56,943 bases of DNA. Source: Terrimesophilobacter sp036833635. GTDB lineage: Bacteria > Actinomycetota > Actinomycetes > Actinomycetales > Microbacteriaceae. The notes beneath the pieces are model-generated. The model did no database searches, was not told the origin of the DNA, and saw only the letters and a list, made by a program, of their open reading frames with translations. This document shows, in pieces, positions 52,232 to 56,943 of this stretch. Position 1 is the first letter of the stretch, and each line of letters starts with the position of its first letter. Location: positions 1-56,943 of the forward strand of contig DAITPJ010000004.1 of NCBI GenBank assembly GCA_036833635.1, written 5' to 3'. The position numbers and the translations under genes were made by a program.

Positions 52232-52903
52232 TCAATTCCCCAGGCCGGCGACGAGATTGATGACGGTGGCCAGAATGACGGCACCGAAGAGGTATGAGAG
52301 GAGCCCTTGGCGCAGGGCGGAAAGCCGGAAGGCGCGGTTCCCGAGCGAGGTATCGGAGACCTGATAGGTCATGCCGAGCGTGAAGGAGAGGTACGCGAAG
52401 TCGCCGTAGTCCGGGTCCTGCTCCTGGTTGAAGTCCACACCACCGGCCTCATCCGCGTAGTACAGCAGGGCGTAGCGGAGCGTGTAAAGCGTATGGATGA
52501 GCGCCCAGGACCCCGCGACGCTGGCGATCGCGAGCGCAGCGAGAACACCGCGCTCGATCCCGCTCGTCGAGGCCGCCGTCACGAGCACGTACACCACGTT
52601 CCCGAGCGAGGCGAGACTCGCGAGCACGAGCAGCATGTCGGCGAGCCCGCGGGACGGGTCCTCACGGGTTGCGTGGGACTTCGTCTCCTCAGCCCCCATC
52701 CGGCCGATGCGGAGCCACACCCACGCCGTGTAGAAGAGGGCTGCAACGACCCAACCGACGACAAGCGCGTATCCCCAGAAGCCGAGAAGCCCCGTCACGA
52801 CGCCCGCGATCGTCCCGACCACGAACATCGCGAGAATACGCAGGCTCGCGAGGTGCGAGCCGCTGGGGTTCGCTGCTCCATCCATTCCCCCATCGTCCCA
52901 CAT
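52232..52903 (-). CDS. DUF1345-family membrane protein
   Basis: A 223-residue integral membrane protein with five or six hydrophobic segments and the family motif DFAYLSFTLGMTYQVSDTSL near residue 170. The function of DUF1345 is unknown. It is the first gene of the ten-gene minus-strand row and overlaps the FHA gene region. The ATG at 52903 is used; an ATG six codons in (52885) is possible. No clear -10 was found in the 107 bases shared with the divergent lrp-type gene. Confidence 0.82.
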   Translation of the reverse strand: MWDDGGMDGAANPSGSHLASLRILAMFVVGTIAGVVTGLLGFWGYALVVGWVVAALFYTAWVWLRIGRMGAEETKSHATREDPSRGLADMLLVLASLASLGNVVYVLVTAASTSGIERGVLAALAIASVAGSWALIHTLYTLRYALLYYADEAGGVDFNQEQDPDYGDFAYLSFTLGMTYQVSDTSLGNRAFRLSALRQGLLSYLFGAVILATVINLVAGLGN

Positions 52904-52975
52904 GGATTCCGCGCACCGAAGGTGGGGCCCGACTACCGATTCCGTTGTACAGAGGCAGTTCCAGTACGGATTCGC

Positions 52976-53004
52976 TTGTGATTACCGACATTGACTGACA
53001 GAAT
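52976..53004 (+). promoter_or_regulatory. Promoter of the Lrp/AsnC regulator gene (leaderless)
   Basis: TTGTGA (52976-52981), a 17-base spacer and CAGAAT (52999-53004), with 6 bases to the ATG at 53011. Transcription would start at the initiation codon. An imperfect dyad (52938-52973) directly upstream could be an autoregulatory site. Confidence 0.5.
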
Positions 53005-53010
53005 CGGTGC

Positions 53011-53478
53011 ATGGGCCCCGCCGGCAAGCCGATCCAGCTCGACACCGTGTCGAAGGCGATCATCGAGCAGCTGCAGTCTGACGGCCGTCGCTCCTATGCC
53101 GAGATCGGCAAGGCAGTCGGCCTGAGCGAGGCCGCCGTGCGGCAGCGCGTGCAGAAGCTCACCGACTCCGGGGTCATGCAGGTCGTCGCCGTGACCGACC
53201 CCATGCAGCTCGGCTTCTATCGCCAGGCCATGATCGGCATCCGTGTGACGGGCGACACGACCTCCGTCGCCGAGCGGCTCGGCCGCATCAGCGCCGTCGA
53301 CTACGTCGTGCTCACGGCGGGAAGCTTCGACATCCTCGCCGAGATCGTGTGCGAGAACGACGAGGACCTCATCGACCTGCTCAACAAGGAGATCCGAGGC
53401 ATCCCCGGGGTGCAGTCGACAGAGACGTTCGTATACCTGAAACTCCACAAACAGTTCTACAACTGGGGAACGCGATAA
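53011..53478 (+). CDS. Lrp/AsnC-family transcriptional regulator
   Basis: A 155-residue feast/famine regulator. The N-terminal helix-turn-helix reads SYAEIGKAVGLSEAAVRQRVQKL, and the C-terminal ligand-binding fold contains YVVLTAGSFDILAEIVCEND and ETFVYLKLHKQFYNWG. It ends 2 bases before the aminotransferase gene, so it is co-transcribed with the genes it probably controls. The effector may be an amino acid or amine. Confidence 0.92.
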   Translation: MGPAGKPIQLDTVSKAIIEQLQSDGRRSYAEIGKAVGLSEAAVRQRVQKLTDSGVMQVVAVTDPMQLGFYRQAMIGIRVTGDTTSVAERLGRISAVDYVVLTAGSFDILAEIVCENDEDLIDLLNKEIRGIPGVQSTETFVYLKLHKQFYNWGTR

Positions 53479-53480
53479 AA

Positions 53481-54884
53481 ATGACAACTCTAGACACACT
53501 CGCCACCTACAACGAGGCCGACCTGCAGAGGAAGGCCAAGGACCACCTCTGGATGGCGATGGCCCGCCAGTCGGTCATGGAGACCGGCCCAGGAGTGCCC
53601 ATCATCGTGCGGGGGGAAGGCCACCACATCTGGGACAGCAAGGGCAAGAAGTACTTCGACGGGCTCAGCGGGCTCTTCGTTGTCAACGTCGGCCACGGGC
53701 GTCGTCGCCTCGCCGAGGCTGCGGCAAGGCAGGCCGAGGAGCTCGCCTTCTTCCCGACCTGGTCCTACGCCCACCCGACCGCCATCGAGCTCGCGGACCG
53801 CCTCGCGGCCGAGGCGCCTGGGGACCTCAACAGGGTGTTCTTCTCCTCGGGCGGCGGAGAGGCGAACGAGACCGCGTTCAAGCTCGCCAAGTACTTCTGG
53901 AAGCTCCAGGGCCGCGGCACCAAGCACAAGGTCATCTCCCGCTTCATCGCCTACCACGGGACTCCCCAGGGCGCCCTCGCGATCACCGGCATCCCCGGCA
54001 TGAAGGAGATGTTCGAGCCCGTCACCCCCGGCGGCTTCCGCGTCCCGAACACCAACTACTACCGCGCGGACGAGGCGGGCTTCACCGGGAGCACCCCGGA
54101 GGCTTTCGGCCTGTGGGCCGCGAACCGGATCGAGGAGATGATCCAGTTCGAAGGCCCGGAGACCGTCGCGGCCGTCTTCCTCGAGCCGGTGCAGAACTCG
54201 GGCGGATGCTTCCCGCCGCCCCCCGGATACTTCCAGCGCGTGCGCGAGATCTGCGACAAGTACGACGTACTCCTCGTCGCCGACGAGGTCATCACCGGGT
54301 TCGGCCGCATCGGCAACACGTTCGCGTCGACGACATATGACTTCGTCCCCGACATGATCACGTGCGCGAAAGGCATGACGAGCGGTTACTCGCCGGCCGG
54401 CGCGACGATCGTCAATGAGCGCATCTACGAACCGTTCAAGCACGGCGACACGACGTTCTACCACGGCTACACCTGGGGCGGGCATCCGGTGTCCTCCGCC
54501 GTCGCCCTCGAGAATCTCGACATCATGGCGGAGGAGAAGCTCAACGAGCGGGTTCGCGAGAACTCGCCTATCTTCCGTGCCACGCTCGAGAAGCTCATGG
54601 ACCTGCCGATCGTCGGCGACGTGCGCGGCGACGGGTACTTCTTCGGGATCGAGCTCGTCAAGGACAAGGCGACGAAGGAGACCTTCGACGCCGACGAGTC
54701 GGAGCGCCTCCTGCGCGGCTTCCTGTCGAAGGCGCTCTTCGACGCCGGGCTCTATTGTCGCGCGGATGACCGGGGAGACCCGGTCGTGCAACTCGCGCCG
54801 CCGCTCACGATCGGGCCGGCCGAGTTCGACGAGATCGAGGGCATCCTGCGGTCGGTGTTGAGCGAGGCGTGGACGAGGCTCTAG
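53481..54884 (+). CDS. Class III aminotransferase, omega-transaminase type
   Basis: A 467-residue PLP enzyme. FSSGGGEANETAFKLAK is the phosphate-binding region, Asp in LVADEVITGFGR, and the cofactor Lys in CAKGMTSGYSPAGA. Such enzymes next to a PuuB-like oxidase commonly use putrescine, beta-alanine or related amines with pyruvate or 2-oxoglutarate. The ATG at 53481 follows GGGGAA at 10 bases. The upstream open frame lies in the regulator gene and is rejected. It ends just before the oxidase start, the two being coupled. Confidence 0.88.
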   Translation: MTTLDTLATYNEADLQRKAKDHLWMAMARQSVMETGPGVPIIVRGEGHHIWDSKGKKYFDGLSGLFVVNVGHGRRRLAEAAARQAEELAFFPTWSYAHPTAIELADRLAAEAPGDLNRVFFSSGGGEANETAFKLAKYFWKLQGRGTKHKVISRFIAYHGTPQGALAITGIPGMKEMFEPVTPGGFRVPNTNYYRADEAGFTGSTPEAFGLWAANRIEEMIQFEGPETVAAVFLEPVQNSGGCFPPPPGYFQRVREICDKYDVLLVADEVITGFGRIGNTFASTTYDFVPDMITCAKGMTSGYSPAGATIVNERIYEPFKHGDTTFYHGYTWGGHPVSSAVALENLDIMAEEKLNERVRENSPIFRATLEKLMDLPIVGDVRGDGYFFGIELVKDKATKETFDADESERLLRGFLSKALFDAGLYCRADDRGDPVVQLAPPLTIGPAEFDEIEGILRSVLSEAWTRL

Positions 54885-54898
54885 CCCGAAGGAGTTCG

Positions 54899-56281
54899 GT
54901 GCGCGACTACCGGAGCCTGAGCTTCTGGTTCGACTCGCTGGCAGAGTCAGGGACGGATGATCTCGTACCGCGCCCTGCGCTGCCGGGCGATCGCGAGTTC
55001 GATGTCGCGATCGTCGGCGGGGGCCTCACGGGCCTCTGGAGCGCCTACTACCTGCTGAAGCGATCCCCCGGACTGCGCGTCGCGATCCTCGAGAAGGAGA
55101 TCGCCGGCTTCGGGGCATCCGGACGCAATGGCGGCTGGTGCTCCGCCCTGTTCCCCGCGTCGACCGGCGCGCTCGAGCGTCGGCACGGGCTCGACGCCGC
55201 CCTCGCGATGCGGCGCGCCATGATCGACACCGTCGCCGAGGTCGGCAGGGTCACGGACGCCGAGGGCATCGACTGCGACTACTCCCGAGGCGGCACGCTG
55301 CTCTTCGCGCGCTCGGCGCCCCAGCTCATCCGGGCCCGTGAGGAGGTCGCCGAGGCGGAGCGCTACGGTGTCGATCGCATTCTCTGGTCGAGCAGCCCGC
55401 AGGGCGTGTCGAGACCGGGGCCGACCAGCACCCTCGCGACCCTCCTCGAACCCGCCTGCGCCCGCCTCCACCCCGGCAAGCTCGTGCGCGGTCTCGCCCG
55501 CGTCGTCGAGCGAATGGGCGCCGTGATCTTCGAGCAGACCGAGGTGCTCTCCTGGGAGCCCCACCGTGTGACGACGACTCACGGCACCGTCACCGCCGAC
55601 ACGATCGTGATCGCAACGGAGGGCTACGGCGCGACGTACCAGCAGACGCACCGCCGCATCCTGCCGCTGTACTCGCTCATGATCGCAACCGAGCCGCTCC
55701 CGGACGAGCTCTGGGACGAGCTCGGCATCGAGCACGGCCAGACCTTCGGCGACTTCCGGCACCTGCTCGTCTACGGCCAGCGGACCGCCGACAACCGCTT
55801 CGCCTTCGGCGGGCGCGGCGCCCGCTACCACTGGGGCAGCGCCATACGCCCAGGCTACGACCGGGTCCCGCGCGTCTTCGAGCACCTGCGTCGTGCGCTC
55901 GTCGAGTTGTTCCCCCAGATCGCGGATGCTGCGGTCACCCACCGCTGGGGCGGCCCGATCGGCGTTCCCCGCGACTGGCACGCGGCGGTCGACTTCGACG
56001 CGGCGAACGGCATCGCGTGGGCGGGCGGCTACGTCGGAGACGGGCTGAGCACGACAAACCTCGCCGGGCGCACGATCGCCGACCTCGTGACGGGCGCAGA
56101 TTCGGAACTCGTGCGCCTGCCCTGGGTCGGCCACCGTTCGCGCGACTGGGAGCCCGAGCCACTGCGCTTCATCGGGGCCAACCTCGGCCTCGTCGCCATG
56201 GAACTCGCCGACGTCGAGGAACGCGTGACGCGCCGCCCGTCGCTCACTGCGAAACTCATGGCGCCGCTCGTGGGGGGCTGA
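54899..56281 (+). CDS. FAD-dependent oxidoreductase, gamma-glutamylputrescine-oxidase-like
   Basis: A 460-residue DAO-family flavoenzyme. FDVAIVGGGLTGLWSAYYL is the FAD dinucleotide fold, followed by FGASGRNGGWCSALFP, the motif typical of PuuB and similar amine oxidases. The C-terminal WGGPIGVPRDW and AGGYVGDGLSTTNLAGR complete the FAD site. A GTG at 54869 would overlap the aminotransferase gene by 16 bases; the GTG at 54899 is preferred because AAGGAG ends 4 bases before it. It is likely to oxidise an amine to an aldehyde in the same route as the aminotransferase. Confidence 0.86.
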   Translation: MRDYRSLSFWFDSLAESGTDDLVPRPALPGDREFDVAIVGGGLTGLWSAYYLLKRSPGLRVAILEKEIAGFGASGRNGGWCSALFPASTGALERRHGLDAALAMRRAMIDTVAEVGRVTDAEGIDCDYSRGGTLLFARSAPQLIRAREEVAEAERYGVDRILWSSSPQGVSRPGPTSTLATLLEPACARLHPGKLVRGLARVVERMGAVIFEQTEVLSWEPHRVTTTHGTVTADTIVIATEGYGATYQQTHRRILPLYSLMIATEPLPDELWDELGIEHGQTFGDFRHLLVYGQRTADNRFAFGGRGARYHWGSAIRPGYDRVPRVFEHLRRALVELFPQIADAAVTHRWGGPIGVPRDWHAAVDFDAANGIAWAGGYVGDGLSTTNLAGRTIADLVTGADSELVRLPWVGHRSRDWEPEPLRFIGANLGLVAMELADVEERVTRRPSLTAKLMAPLVGG

Positions 56282-56295
56282 GTTCCACACGGTAC

Positions 56296-56769
56296 TCACA
56301 AACCCTCGATATCCTCACCCAGCTCCCTGGTCCTCGTTCGCAGATCGGCGAGTGGGTTCGGGGTCGCGAGACGGCAGTCCGGCTCGTCGCAGAGATACGA
56401 CCCCCAGCCGTTCGACGCGACATAGAAGGAATCTGCGAGGTGAAAACCCGAGCCGTGCAGACGTGATGCTACCGTCCACTGCAACCTCTCGAAGGGGCGG
56501 CTGACTGCGCGCGCCAGACGATCCGTGTAGATCGCAAGGAGCACGGCATCCACCCCTGGCGCGCTGCAGACGGCACCGATCGCCTCGGTCGCAACGCGAC
56601 GAGACGACGTCTCCGTCTCCCGCGCCGGCAGCGCAAGCGTGAAGGCCGGGGCGAGCCAGCTGCGCCGGAATGTCAGGATGGCCAGGGCGTTCCTCGGTTC
56701 GGTGCCGAAGACATGGGGCAAGAGGGCGAGCAGGTCGGGGGTCGTGAGGTCATTCGGGTTCGTGTCCAT
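56296..56769 (-). CDS. Short DUF4192-family protein
   Basis: A 157-residue protein matching the N-terminal part of DUF4192, an actinobacterial family of unknown function: LLALLPHVFGTEPRNALAIL and, near residue 118, VASNGWGSYLCDEPDC. Typical members are about twice as long, and this one stops soon after that motif. It may be a genuine short form or a truncated copy. It converges on the oxidase gene with 14 bases between them. Confidence 0.72.
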   Translation of the reverse strand: MDTNPNDLTTPDLLALLPHVFGTEPRNALAILTFRRSWLAPAFTLALPARETETSSRRVATEAIGAVCSAPGVDAVLLAIYTDRLARAVSRPFERLQWTVASRLHGSGFHLADSFYVASNGWGSYLCDEPDCRLATPNPLADLRTRTRELGEDIEGL

Positions 56770-56801
56770 GGAACAGGACTACCGACGCCCGCCGTCACGC
56801 T

Positions 56802-56835
56802 TCGCCTCTCCACGAACCGTGCTGTGGAGAGGCGA
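56802..56835 (-). terminator. Strong hairpin between the ABC-exporter and DUF4192 genes
   Basis: TCGCCTCTCCAC, a ten-base loop and GTGGAGAGGCGA: perfect 12-base arms. It begins 27 bases after the stop of the gene at 56863 and lies upstream of the DUF4192 gene, so it probably ends the former transcript. No T-tract follows. Confidence 0.7.
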
Positions 56836-56862
56836 GTGCGATCGCCCCGGTGAGGGAGAGGT

Positions 56863-56943
56863 TCACGCCTCGGGTACGAGTTCCTCCTCGGTCAGCACCG
56901 GCCCGGCGAATTGTGCGTCGTAGAGCCGCGCATAGGCGCCATC
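56863..56943 (-). CDS. 3' end of a probable ABC exporter (fused permease/ATPase) gene
   Basis: Only the last 26 codons are in the window: DGAYARLYDAQFAGPVL followed by an acidic tail and TGA. The pattern G-YA-LY--QF is the usual C-terminus of half-size ABC exporters (after the H-loop region). Nothing can be said of its substrate. Confidence 0.6.
   Translation of the reverse strand, partial: DGAYARLYDAQFAGPVLTEEELVPEA

Noticed and set aside
1..56943. tRNA, rRNA, riboswitch, prophage or insertion sequence
   Set aside because: Read through the gaps on both strands; none shows cloverleaf, ribosomal, riboswitch or transposase features. Gaps are short (at most about 210 bases) and hold promoters or hairpins.

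Overview
The window is gene-dense, high-GC DNA, almost certainly from an actinobacterium and probably from the family Microbacteriaceae. The pointers are GTG and TTG starts, long runs of genes joined by 4-base ATGA/GTGA overlaps, many TANNNT -10 boxes 6-8 bases before a start codon (leaderless transcripts), LacI-type GCGCTT operators, and an imperfect hairpin at 1363-1395 of a kind I associate with this family. No gap between genes exceeds about 210 bases. I saw no tRNA, rRNA, CRISPR array, transposase or phage gene.

Positions 1-5463 hold part of the phenylacetate pathway. The 5' end of paaA runs off the left edge, divergent from paaI-paaR, and paaF-paaH-paaZ form a second transcript on the minus strand. 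A small VOC (glyoxalase-fold) gene diverges from paaF across only 19 bases.

Positions 5476-17879 look like one catabolic regulon. A minus-strand operon runs from 16563 down to 5476: a Liv-type ABC importer (lipoprotein, two ATPases, two permeases), an acyl-CoA ligase, a TetR regulator, a 3-hydroxybutyrate dehydrogenase, an alpha/beta hydrolase, both subunits of a 3-oxoacid CoA-transferase and a second alpha/beta hydrolase. A thiolase diverges from it across a perfect 9+9 inverted repeat. Together the genes would import and hydrolyse 3-hydroxybutyrate or its esters and carry it through acetoacetate to acetyl-CoA.

Positions 17880-25250 are mixed: a 76-base inverted-repeat element, a site-2 protease, an FKBP lipoprotein, an OsmC-family peroxidase, gabT with an asparaginase, and an alpha-glucosidase whose leaderless promoter carries LacI-type operators.

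Positions 25258-34759 are a polyamine uptake locus. potD-potA-potB-potC-aminotransferase is followed by two further, tandem-duplicated potD-like genes. All three binding-protein genes share a 16-base upstream element at the same distance from the start. Alanine dehydrogenase diverges on the plus strand.

Positions 34756-52903 are the most unusual part: ten consecutive minus-strand genes. In transcription order they encode a DUF1345 membrane protein, an FHA protein, a PP2C phosphatase, a membrane Ser/Thr kinase with an external FnIII-like tail, a 1971-residue propeller/Ig/FnIII protein, a MoxR ATPase, a DUF58 protein, a transglutaminase-like membrane protein that has lost its catalytic Cys and His, a zinc-ribbon/(EP)n/FHA protein, and an EccC-like FtsK/SpoIIIE ATPase. 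I propose a phosphorylation-controlled cell-surface assembly or secretion machine. No ESX core genes accompany it here.

Positions 53011-56281 are an Lrp/AsnC regulator with a class III aminotransferase and a PuuB-like FAD oxidase, probably for amine or polyamine breakdown. A short DUF4192 protein and the 3' end of a probable ABC exporter gene close the window.
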